Shown here one piece after another: positions 24,319 to 35,153 of a stretch of DNA of 64,000 bases. How positions within the stretch are numbered: position 1 is the stretch's first letter; every line of letters starts with the position of its first letter. The stretch covers positions 21,956,176-22,020,175 of the forward strand of contig NC_135550.1 in NCBI RefSeq assembly GCF_964340395.1, written 5' to 3'. The notes under the pieces were generated by a model. It worked only from the letters and a program-made list of their open reading frames with translations, was not told the origin of the DNA and made no database searches. The stretch is from Glandiceps talaboti (taxonomy: Eukaryota; Hemichordata; Enteropneusta; Spengelidae). Made by a program: the position numbers and the translations under genes.

Positions 24319-26610
24319 AGAAAGTAGGGTCTTTGAGGGTAAAATGTTTTCTTTTCTGAATCAAATGATTGTAATATACGAAAAGTAAAGTTGGTGAATT
24401 TTGACAAATTGTGAGTAAAAAATCAATGTTGTTCTATTCTGTTGTAGTATTTATTATTGTCTAGATTTGGGAACACGACTCAGGGGAAGTCTGGAAACCT
24501 GAAATGGGATGGAGTTCGATGCCTGTGTTTGTGTCTTAGTACTAATAATGTTTGTAAAAATGTACAAATTTTGTTATATTGTGACAGAATTGTAAGGACC
24601 TACTTAGTAGACTTCTTATGTGTCCTATAAAATTATAGTGTCTACAATGTTGCAAATGTCAAAACAAAGTACAAAGCCTTTCTTCAGTCAAAGAAGAGAA
24701 TGGAACATTTTTAGTGGTTTTGGTGAGTTGTATTGCACATTTGATTTCGCTGTACAACACACATAACTTTGATTGAGTAGATGGTACTGTATATTCAATC
24801 CTATGAACCTCACCATAGCTGGTGAGTACTTTCATAGAGTGGGGTCTGCAATGACTATATTTGGGTATTACTCTTAGAGTGGGTCTGCATTGAGCATATT
24901 TGGAAGTACTCTCAGAGTGGGGTCTGCAATGACTATATTTGGGTATTACTCTTAGAGAGTGGGTCTGCATTGACCATATTTGGACATACTCTCAGAGTGG
25001 GGTCTGCAATGACCATATTTGGGGAGTACTTTCATAGAGTGGTGTCCACAGTGACCATATTTAGGAGCATCTCATGGAGTGAATGGGGTCTTCAATTACG
25101 GCATTTCGGAGAACCCCCATAGAGTGAGGGTTGAGTGTATACACATACCATATTTGGGAATTTATACTTCTATAGCATGCATAGATGAGGACCATATTTG
25201 GAGAAATATTTAGATGAATAACAGGTAATATATTCAGTAAGTCTTTGTCTCTGCATTGTACTGTAGTCAAACCTGTAATGTATGCCATCATTTCATCATA
25301 CACCGTTCCCATAGAAATGATAAATATACGGGATGATAAAGACGTACAGTATTCCCCATAGCAACAGTCTTGGAGTAGGACCAATTGTATTTATGAAAAC
25401 ATATCGTACTTTATCATTTTTTTTCTAGGATATGTATCACCAGATGAAATTGTTTTTATCAGTAAAAATATATTACTGTTGATCTGAAAGATTCCCCAGT
25501 ACTGTCTATGTACCATGTGGTAATGTTGTTAGTTTATCAGTCTCCATTTGTAAAATAAAAACATACATGTCTACATTCTTGATTGTAATTTTATGTGTAA
25601 AATTGTACCAGCATCTTGTGCATATACAGCATCTGTACATCACCTCCCAATATCTCATTTCCCATATCTACGCTTTCAGTTTACTCTCCCTTTTTGTTGT
25701 TGCAAGGAACACATCTATGATATGTTACCTGTATTTGGAAGCCCACTACATCAATTCAACGGTATTGATAGTTAGGGCTAGCCATAAAGACTGTCCCTTT
25801 ATCTGATTTATTGTAGCATTGATACCATGGTGCTAAATGTGACTTTTTTCCCAGTTTTTAAAAAAAAGCTTTGTCTTGTAATTTATACATTGCATAAATT
25901 AATACATGTTATGATTGTATGAGTGGTTGCTATCACCTATACTTATGTCTATAGTGTAACACTTTAAATTCATGTCGATGGTCTTGTATCCATTGCCCTA
26001 CCCATCTATGAAAAACTAGGAATGTAAATATAACTTTTTTATTATCGTTATTTCTTAGCCAAATATACTTATTCACTTCCAATCAGAGCATGTGTTCCAC
26101 AGGATGTGTATTTTGCTTTTAACTAGCCGCAGCAGCAGCTTTGCTTTACTCACAGTCCCTATATAGAAGAAGTGTGATTTCTGTGCAATAAGCTATCTGC
26201 TAAGTTTTCAACGTCCATGTTATCATCACATTGGAAAATGTGTTTATTAAAATTTATCCACCTTACCTTTCTTTTTCATGCTGAAGCCCACAAAATACGT
26301 GTAAATAAATATTACTTTAACACTAATGGACTCGACTTTGCGTGTTTGTGTTTACGCCACCTAGTGGCAAGGGTGAGGAGCTGTGTACGCTAAGATGGGT
26401 TTCATCGTCGCAAACCACGGCCATTTTACGGTCCCTACTAACGATCCAAAGTTGCTTTCTGTACTTTTTATAGTCATTAGCAAGAGTATGTGTGGCTTTT
26501 TTCCCGAAAATCCGTGTGAATGAAATCTGTTTGCAGTCTCATCCACAGCTAGGGTGAGGAGATGTGTCATTGTGAAGTGTGAAGTACTGACTTGGGGGGG
26601 GGGGGCATTT
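24319..26610. other. ACBD3 3' UTR and downstream flank
   Basis: AT-rich DNA with polyadenylation hexamers at 25554-25559 and 26304-26309 and a degenerate minisatellite at 24830-25110. No other gene seen. Confidence 0.5.
24830..25110. repeat. Degenerate 60-70-bp tandem repeat
   Basis: Repeats of GAGTGGGGTCTGCAATGAC and ATATTTGGGxxTACTCT alternate several times, diverging toward the right end. They lie in or just after the ACBD3 3' UTR. Confidence 0.65.
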
Positions 26611-26618
26611 GATCTAAA

Positions 26619-26657
26619 CATAGACAGTGGGGTCTCCCCGCCCCTCCACTGTCTATG
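26619..26657. repeat. CATAG palindrome, copy 3 (39 bp) with 7-bp direct repeats
   Basis: Arms are CATAGACAGTGG and CCACTGTCTATG around a GC-rich centre. It is flanked by ATCTAAA at 26612-26618 and 26658-26664. Confidence 0.8.
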
Positions 26658-27479
26658 ATCTAAACAACGATATCGTATCTTTTGCTTTGAATATGGATTT
26701 GTGTACCAAGTTCGTGTACATTTGTGTGTTGTGAAAACAAAAGTATTAGTCAAAGACGTTTGGAAAAGTTTCAAAAAAGTTTGTTTTTAAAAAGTTGTTT
26801 TTTAAACTTACTGTACTTGAAACATTAGGCAACGAAGTGGCAAGTATGCGATCGGCAGACATTCCATGAAACTCAGTAGAAATCAAGAGCGGCATACTTT
26901 ATACCAGTAAATCTTTGTGACACCATTAATCATTTGACGGATAATATACTACACATTTGGTGTGCGCATGCATAACTGTTTGTGTGCTTGTCCTCCTCCC
27001 AGTAAACCACTGTAGACTTCTTGCAGTAACGCTAATTAACTATAGGGATTTTCGTTGAGTCAACGTTAAAATATGTCTTGGCTTGCGAGAATGGTCCTCA
27101 TTACGCAGAAAACATCTACACGTGTTGTCTTTTGTCATCGTCGTAAACCATAGCCTCTTTTACGGCACCGTCCAAGACGCACCTCCAAAAGGAGTTCGTT
27201 ATTTCGCAGTGTCGCGGAAGAAATAACAGGTCTGGTTTGCGATATTCTTTCGTCAGAATCCCACCATCGTAACCAACATCAACTCTACATATCAAAATAA
27301 CGCATTCCATGTAAAAAGACACTACTACTACAACTACTACTATTTTGTATAGTGATGGGTACAAAAAACGTATCTAGGTATACCCCACGAGTATCTGTTT
27401 ATTTGCTGGTTTATTTAATTATTTTATTTGTCCCTATACTTGTCGTTCGTTTGCTTGTTCATTTGTCATTTATTTGATA

Positions 27480-27583
27480 GTTTATTTATTTATTTATTTG
27501 TTTGGTTTGGTTTGGTTTGGTTTGTTTTGTTTTGTTTTGATTTGTTTTGTTTTGTTTGTCACACGGTTCCTGGGTGCCCTGTG

Positions 27584-27635
<52 letters not shown>

Positions 27636-27660
27636 CACTACCACTACTACTACTACAACA
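27480..27660. repeat. (TTTGG/TTTTG)n and (CTA)n microsatellites
   Basis: TTTGG/TTTTG pentamers around 27500-27560 and a (CTA)n run at 27584-27656. Confidence 0.9.
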
Positions 27661-29970
27661 AAATATCGTAATCTCATAATAACAGGATGGTTTCCTACCC
27701 ATGATGCAACAATACTATTATTTCTAGGATGCGTTTTCTTATTTGAATGACAAGTACCTAACAAAATACTGTCTGCCACAACCACCCATTGAAGTGCGGT
27801 TGACATGACATTGAGACATAATCAGGATGACAGTTTGTTGTGAACATAAATCACAGTGGATTGAATCGACTGACAGTTAGTGAACCTTTCCTAACTGTGT
27901 TCCGGTCAGGGGATCAGTGCGAGGGCGTCTTTCACACTTCACGTGCCAATATTAACAGAGAACAGACAATAATACGACATATTTGCGACAGCTGTTGGTG
28001 TTTAAAGTTTCAGAAATTGCTGTATCATCTGAAGTTGGAGTAAGCTGGCATCTGTCTTGCACACTACATTTTTGGTTGGGTTGTATTATAAGTTTTCTTT
28101 GCCACTGGTGTCGGTAAGTTTTTATGAACAAATACTCTTGTTTATTGTTTGTGTTTTATTGCAAGTATGATAATGGACGAAAACTGTTTGACGATAAACC
28201 AATCGTGTGTTTGTTTGAGTACAAGGAGGGTCGAGGGAGGGGAACGTGCACTCTTGCATTGTAGTGGTACAAATGTCAGGGATATGCCTGCTTTTGAAGG
28301 TGGGTGGGGGTGGGGTGAGGATGTTTGTTACGACCCAATGGAAATGCTTATTGTATTATATGTACATTGGAACATATACACTAGCAGTGCGATGAAATCA
28401 GAACCCACCACAGTGCTTTAGTAAACCGATTGTGTGTGTCGTAAGATATTGTCTAATTACTCTAAGACATCTAAGTCTGCCATACTGCACAACAAGGAAG
28501 CCAATTTTTTTGTTTCATGCCCTCTGATCAGACACTGTGGATTGTTCACCGGGCTGTAAAAATTATATTTACTGCATTGTATTATTGTATTGCTTATATT
28601 CTACAAAAGAAAAAACAGCGGACATTTTTTGTTCTCATTCTAAGCATTGGGAAATCCTGAAAGATCCGATGACCCATTGTCTGTGATTGACTAAAACTGG
28701 GCACACTTGCTGAAGAAAAAAAAACTTTATACAAAGGACAACAATTTTCAACTGTATACGTCACGGTCACACGTTTCTGTTTTCAATCCTTAAAATGCCC
28801 ATAATATTATGTAACTGATTATGCTTGAAGGAAGGAAGTTGACTATTCCGAAGAACAAACCTTTTCTAGCTAACTTTTCCTTCAGGAATCGATTTTCTGA
28901 CTGGATGAATCTGTCTTGTGTACATAGAGGAACATATTGACAAAATTACATGAAAATGCACATGGAAGCTGACATCAATTTATTTACAAGATATATCTGG
29001 TGTGGAAAGATTTTCACAATATTGTTTCTGAGCAACCCTACTTTCGCATGTGTACAATGTGGGTTTTAAATCAATAAAGCTTTCTTTCATTTGTCTAGGG
29101 TACCCAAAATATGTCTCTTGTGCACGTTTAGTTAATATTCTGTATCAAATAATATTCAGTGAAATCATAATATCACTCGACCGTTAGGCGTATTCTTTGA
29201 GAATATTTCACCCAACGGACAGAGATCTAAGCATGTCGTGAATTCGATATAGTGATTCAAGAACACAAGTGTATTTTCGAGTATAGTCATAGATATGTCT
29301 TTCCTTCCTGAAATTACACAAACTCCTGTTGCCACAGTGATGTGATATATGAGGTTTAAGTCAATCTCCACCTCGCTAAGTGTCTTTGTCTATGTTTATG
29401 GCATATGCTTAAACTCAAACTGACTTTCTTTGTGATAGGTAAATTACCCTTTGAGCTGTTATCATTTTTTATCACATCATACGCGATTTTTCAAACTTGC
29501 TTGACAGAACTTACAAAGTGGCGTTTAGATCTAATTTCCTATCTGTCTCGAAGTCAATGAAACCGTATGCCATATTTTCCACTCATGATTTCTTAGAGAA
29601 CTGTTCGTATGTGTTAGAGTTTCGTAATTTTTACTCTTAAACCAGAAACTAATATTTAACTTTTGACAACGTCATCTTCTCAGCGGAATTAAGATACATA
29701 TTACAAACTTCAAGATAAAATACAGCAAACCTATAATTTGCTTGACATACTGCGTTATAGTATCTTTTAGATATATGTTTGCTTTTCAAGAAGTTAAATT
29801 CGAGACGTAGTTATGAACTTGCTAACTACAACGTATCTATAGAATGATCACAACTTAGCCATACTTTTTGTGAGCAATCTATACAAGTACTACAGTTCAA
29901 TGTGTACACATAGTGCATCGTGTGTACACATAGTGCATCGTTAACTTCAACAACAAACAGTGGGAAAAAG

Positions 29971-30006
29971 CATAGACCCTCCACCCACGTTGGTGGAGGG
30001 TCTATG
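29971..30006. repeat. CATAG palindrome, copy 4 (36 bp) with 7-bp direct repeats
   Basis: Perfect 15-bp arms, CATAGACCCTCCACC and GGTGGAGGGTCTATG, around CACGTT. It is flanked by GAAAAAG at 29964-29970 and 30007-30013. This is the best preserved copy. Confidence 0.85.
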
Positions 30007-30836
30007 GAAAAAGTAACACCCAAGAACTCAGAAAACTGATTCAGAATTTTCATTCCCATTTGTATTACCCTTTTCTTTCTCATTCTTCGATACCTTCTCG
30101 TATTTGTTTTTCATCTTCGTCATAGAGTAGATGTTGCAGGGAAGTGTTGTGCTATTTTTTTTCACAATCGACAATAGACTCTACTTGTTCGCCAACAGTT
30201 AGAAATGTTAAAAGAAGGTAACGACAGATGGCGACAATAAATTCACAACACCGTAAACTTTTCAAAACCGTATTATAAATCAGAATACCATACTACATCT
30301 GGACTTCACTGTTTAAGGAGAAACGATCAACCCGTAGACGTATAGATATACAGGAGGCTAGTAGTGTATCCTATTTCGATGTCACGTGTTCAATTCACCA
30401 AGGGTTAATTAAGGTTACCACAATGTGGAAACTTAAGAGATCATCCTATCCCAAAATACTTTTCTTATTTCAATTAAGTCACGAATACATACATACTCTT
30501 CTCATTTCAATGACGTCACGGATACATGACTTGTACAACTAGTAGGTTTAAAAAAACTATTAAATAACTCAGCGAAAATAACTCATATCCTTGAAAGAAT
30601 GGCAATAAACTAGAACTAGACGTGGAATGGAACTGATTAGACCTATCTCTTTCGGACACATCAAGTCTCTGGGCTACTCATACAATGAGTTTGTCCAACG
30701 CCTGTTGCTCTGTTCACAATGGCCCTCCAAATCTTTCATGTGAACATAAACTTCAAATTGTGAAATTTGGTCAAATATGGCTGGGGACCACAGTGATCTT
30801 TTATCATTTTTATGGTACGTTGTTTTTACACGTGGC

Positions 30837-30883
30837 CATAGATGTTGGAGAGAGAATCTCAGAGAATCTCTCCAACACTTATG
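30837..30883. repeat. CATAG-like palindrome, copy 5 (47 bp)
   Basis: Starts CATAGATGTTGGAGAGA and ends TCTCTCCAACACTTATG. The flanks ACGTGGC and ATGTAGC match at five of seven positions, so it may be an older member. Confidence 0.5.
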
Positions 30884-31125
30884 ATGTAGCAAAAACATGT
30901 AATGCGGTTCAAGTGTGCAATACTTCGTTTCAATAGATCGGCCAGTTTTCAATGATGACATGAATGGTCTTAACCTTGGTATTTCAGTGAAATCATCCTG
31001 TCATGATGTAAGAACCAGGATTTGGTCTTTGGTGACTTATTTCGATTTCAAGGCTATTGTGTAAGTGTATGCACTGATTAATACATGTACTCTGTTTGTC
31101 ACACTCCGCCTTAGCTTGACACACA

Positions 31126-31126
<1 letters not shown>

Positions 31127-31184
<58 letters not shown>
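31127..31184. repeat. (CA)n microsatellite
   Basis: Long CA run. Confidence 0.95.
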
Positions 31185-31189
<5 letters not shown>

Positions 31190-31855
31190 TGCGCGCGTGT
31201 AAACGTTAAACGTACACTATATTCATACTTATATTCATTGTAAAATAGTACTCGATGTTTCCAATTCGGACATGGCGACATTGATTTAAGTAGTACGTTC
31301 AGGAGAATCAACATCATTTTTAATAAGAGTGATATAATTTGTTAACCCCAGTGAAACCTAATTTCTAAATACTGCCACGGGGCAGAGAACTTTTCAATGA
31401 TGTATCGCTACAACTGTTTTGATGGTGTATATGTGTCACAGGTTAATTGATTCAAAAAATCCACTACATGTCTCCTCCCAGCATGTGATATGTACAGCGT
31501 CCAATTACCAATTTTACGCCTTTTTAACGATGTCACCTTAAACCGAAGTGATGCTGGCAATATTCCTAGACAGTTTTATAGGTCGATGGAAATGAATACC
31601 GACATATTGAGATCTCCGTGACATCAAGGCTGAAAGAATTGATGTGCAGTTACTTCCCAAAGACGCACATCACCTGTTGTACATGTGGTGACAGTTTCTA
31701 GAACGTACACAAGTCTTGGCTAGAGAGTTGTTTACTGTAAAGGTATAATATTAGTCCCTTTGTTCATTTATTTTATCTTTCCTCGGTAGCTTCTTGCCCG
31801 GTACTTCTTTCCAAGGAGGCCGAGACTAAAAACAGGCCACAACATACTTCAACTA

Positions 31856-31952
31856 ACTGAATGTAGAAAAGAGTTTCATTCCACTGTTTACATACTGGAT
31901 CTGCTGTCATTCGTTTTCCGTCATTCGGGTTGTCATTCGTTTTATGGTCACC
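31856..31952. mobile_element. Partial copy of the GGTGACC MITE
   Basis: Shares CCACTGTTTACATACTG, GCTGTCATTCGTTTTC and the terminal GGTCACC with the right half of the longer element at 39787-40164. Confidence 0.6.
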
Positions 31953-31997
31953 CCACAGCATACAATACATAAATATATACACACAACGTCATACATA

Positions 31998-32106
31998 GTC
32001 TAGTTTCTGACGACCATATTCCAATTTTACACTACGTTATCTTCACACATTACTAGTGTGAAGATAACGTAGTGTAAAATCGGAATACGGTCGTCAGAAA
32101 CTAGAC
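31998..32106. repeat. 109-bp palindrome
   Basis: The left arm begins GTCTAGTTTCTGACGACCAT and the right arm ends GGTCGTCAGAAACTAGAC. The arms are about 48 bp with only a few differences and meet at ACATTACTAGTGT. CATACAT occurs close to both ends (not abutting), perhaps remnants of a target duplication. No coding capacity. Confidence 0.85.
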
Positions 32107-32236
32107 TACCACATACATGTAACACGTACGAAAAGATAAAATATTAATATGTAAAAGGCATACTAGTAAAAGTTAAAATTGTTTATCATTCTTCAAGTTT
32201 TCTCAAAAAAAGAACCTCATATATAAAATCCAAAAA

Positions 32237-32395
32237 GAATTATCGCAGACTCACACTCCCTGCTTCGAGTGGGGTCGATTCCAACCAATGAATTATCGCA
32301 GACTCACACTCTCTGCTTCGAGTGGGGTCGATTCCAACCAATGAATTATCGCAGACTCACACTCCCTGCTTCGAGTGGGGTCGATTTCCAAACAA
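32237..32395. repeat. 53-bp tandem triplication with a tRNA B-box-like core
   Basis: Three nearly identical units start at 32237, 32290 and 32343, each beginning GAATTATCGCAGACTCACAC. Each carries GGGGTCGATTCC, one mismatch from the tRNA B-box consensus GGTTCGANTCC. No full tRNA fold is visible. Confidence 0.9.
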
Positions 32396-33387
32396 TAGCT
32401 GCACTGAACTAAAAGCTGAGTGATGTATTTTGATTTCAGAAATTAGTTAAACATCAGGCCAAAATGTACTCGTGGAATAATTGTTCATTGTATCCCTGGT
32501 AATAAAAAGTTGGTTCAGGCAGTCAGGAGCTATATACCGCTGGATACTTTATACACAAGAACAATCCTATGGTGTTTTCTTCTGCTTTATGTCTTCCCTG
32601 TGAATCCTTTTGTCAGTACCAAGTATAATTATTTCGTTTAACACTCAATCAGCAATAATCTATCTAAATCGATTGTGTTTTACATTACCAATTAGTATGT
32701 CCCAATAATCCAAAAAGGGGGTAAAATATGATTTAAAAATAATCATTTGGATCAAAGTATCTACTACATGGCAGTAATTGTCGTCCGTAAAATGTCTGTC
32801 CTAGCGGAATTTACTCATCATTTTGTCGATATGGTTGTTGTTTCCATCAATGAATGGATCAACAGTGATGCCAATGCGTAATTACTACGACTGACCCTTT
32901 TTATTTTTCACGATGTACATAATTTAAACTATCCAAACATTGTTTTCATAATCCGATCAGTAATAAACAAAGTCACATAGTCCTCGCCAGTTCCGATGGC
33001 ACACGTGGTCAAAAACTAATTATTGTATTACACAAATTAATTTACATCTTGTGAATATTGTACAAAAATACTAAAATTTGTTCACTAACTTCCTGAAAAA
33101 ATATCGAAAACTGCCCGCTTTGCCCACTGCCTCCCCCTTTCCCCATATCTTACAGCTGAAATATATGTTGCCCGCTGAAATACCGGGCCATGCTTTGAAA
33201 TTGCCCGCCCACTGAAAAATCGTGTACGAACAGTTATTTGCACGAACAGCTTCGTTGGCTGCACCTGTGGTACTCAGCTGTAAACTCATCGCGTATATAC
33301 ATGAAATGCGTCACCATCATGTCCCACTGGTACTGTGTAACTCAATCAGCGAGTAACCGTTTGAATGAAATAGCCCAGGCATTACAA

Positions 33388-33430
33388 CATAGACGGGGGG
33401 AGAGAATTCGCTGTCTCTCTAATGTCTATG
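33388..33430. repeat. CATAG palindrome, copy 6 (43 bp) with 7-bp direct repeats
   Basis: Starts CATAGACGGGGGGAGAGA and ends TCTCTCTAATGTCTATG. It is flanked by ATTACAA at 33381-33387 and 33431-33437. Confidence 0.8.
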
Positions 33431-34235
33431 ATTACAAGCACCTGTCAATACAGTGAGGTATCCCCATGGTCTATTGCTACGTGATTTGTCCTGTCGTTAA
33501 TGACAGCTTTATCATAAATTCCAAGTCTCCTTACTTCTTACTAAATATAATAGCAAACGTCTGAGTTTCGGAGGGACGTGGGGAGGGGGAGATAGTAACA
33601 TTTTGTGACCAGACCGAGAAGGCGTTTACTCAAACTGTCAACGGTTCCGATCCCCGGCAGTTTATCCGATATTCCATCCTACCACCGTAAATAGCCTCAG
33701 CATTGTCTAGGCAAGGGTTATGACCGGGGTTACGAGATTGGAAGCCCATCACTCTGTTTATTTCCCATAATGCCTCGCCATAGTGTACAGAAGGCCTCTT
33801 ATATGCCAGATTTGCCATTAAAAAAAAAAAATTCTATTTCAGAGAGGTAACGCAATGTAGAATTGGTGAAAGTGTCTTTTTCTGGGTCCCTAAGCATAAA
33901 CGTTTAGAAATGCAACTAAAACCCCAGCTTTGGTTTTGTTCCCCTTGAAGGAACATACGCAGTTATCTCCCATATACATTTAGTTATTCTGTATTCGAAT
34001 GAAGCGTGGCATCTAAATTCACATGGTCTTTGTTATATATTTTTTCGATGGCAACAACAGTCTGGTAGCTCTGTTCAACACTTTAAATTTGGCACCACGA
34101 GTAAAGTTACTGTGGTGGTATACCCCTTACCCTGGTAACACAACTGCAACGTGATGACATAATGCTGTTTTAACACATACCTAGAGATCGCTATGGTTTC
34201 CATTTTTAAAATTGCAACCAACCGTTTCTTAGAAA

Positions 34236-34305
34236 ATAAAGTTGTTGTTGTTTTTGTTTTTGTTTTTGTTTTTGTTTTTGTTTTTGTTGTTGTTGTTGTT
34301 GTTTT

Positions 34306-34336
<31 letters not shown>
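34236..34336. repeat. (GTTTTT)n and (GTT)n tract
   Basis: Alternating GTT and GTTTTT repeats. Confidence 0.9.
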
Positions 34337-34337
<1 letters not shown>

Positions 34338-35153
34338 CATAGGTTTTGTCAAACTAATTTGATTTTGAAATAAATTTGTCTTACAGAGGAGAAATCTCCG
34401 AGGGAAACTGTGCTGAATAAGCAGATGTCACATACTAAATTACTGGTGTACTTACGACTGGAAACTATCGGCAATGATGCAGTATAAACTTTGTAGAGAT
34501 TTCTTGTTGGAACTTATTGGAATTAGATTCGAATTGGGTAAACTGATACCGGCAACTTTATGATTCCAAAGCTGATACATGACGCGATGCACTGACAAAA
34601 TCCGCTCGCCACCTGTCGCAGTCCTCTCACTCCGTCTCTTTAAAACTTTCAATCTGTCCCGCAACAGCGTAATAGCAGCTACTGATAATGGTGCCCCTCA
34701 ACGCCAGAAATGATTCTGCTAAAACTATGGACAAACAGAGAAACCAAACCCTGGAAACAAAACGATGTGGCAGTAATAACTGAAATATGGATACTTCTGA
34801 AAATTCATGAATTATAGTGAGGGTATAGTGAATGCCACGGTCATTTTTTTCATAACTTTACTTTTCAAATGTCCACGGAATTTTGTTATGTCAATTAAGT
34901 AAATATCTAAGGAAATCAAGTCTGTTGATTGAGAAAGTTTAGTACAGTTGCATTGATATCATTAAATTAAACTGACCCAGCTGTTTCAACCTGGCATGAT
35001 ATACATATGCATATACTGTGGCAGGGACTTTGGTGGCAGTAGATGGACCGGCCGAAGTACGCAACCAAAGTCTATGACTATGGTACAGATATCTATCTTC
35101 TCAAAAGTTCTGCTTCTATAAGTTGACAGTCGTATTATATTTCTTTTGTACAA

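Larger units (their letters stand above)
26665..35153. other. Gene-poor intergenic region
   Basis: 8.5 kb between ACBD3 and the class C receptor. It holds simple repeats, CATAG palindromes at 29971, 30837 and 33388, a partial MITE copy at 31856, a 109-bp palindrome at 31998 and a 53-bp triplication at 32237. Short frames here, such as minus 27364-27116, show no domain or splice support. Confidence 0.5.

Noticed and set aside
26361-26774. 137-codon minus-strand frame
   Set aside because: It runs through the CATAG palindrome copy 3 and a G run, so the frame is not conserved coding sequence.
27116-27364. Minus-strand frame ending DGAVKEAMVYDDDKRQHV
   Set aside because: Composition looks somewhat protein-like, but it has no splice context, no homologue I recognise and a (CTA)-derived Val run at its start.
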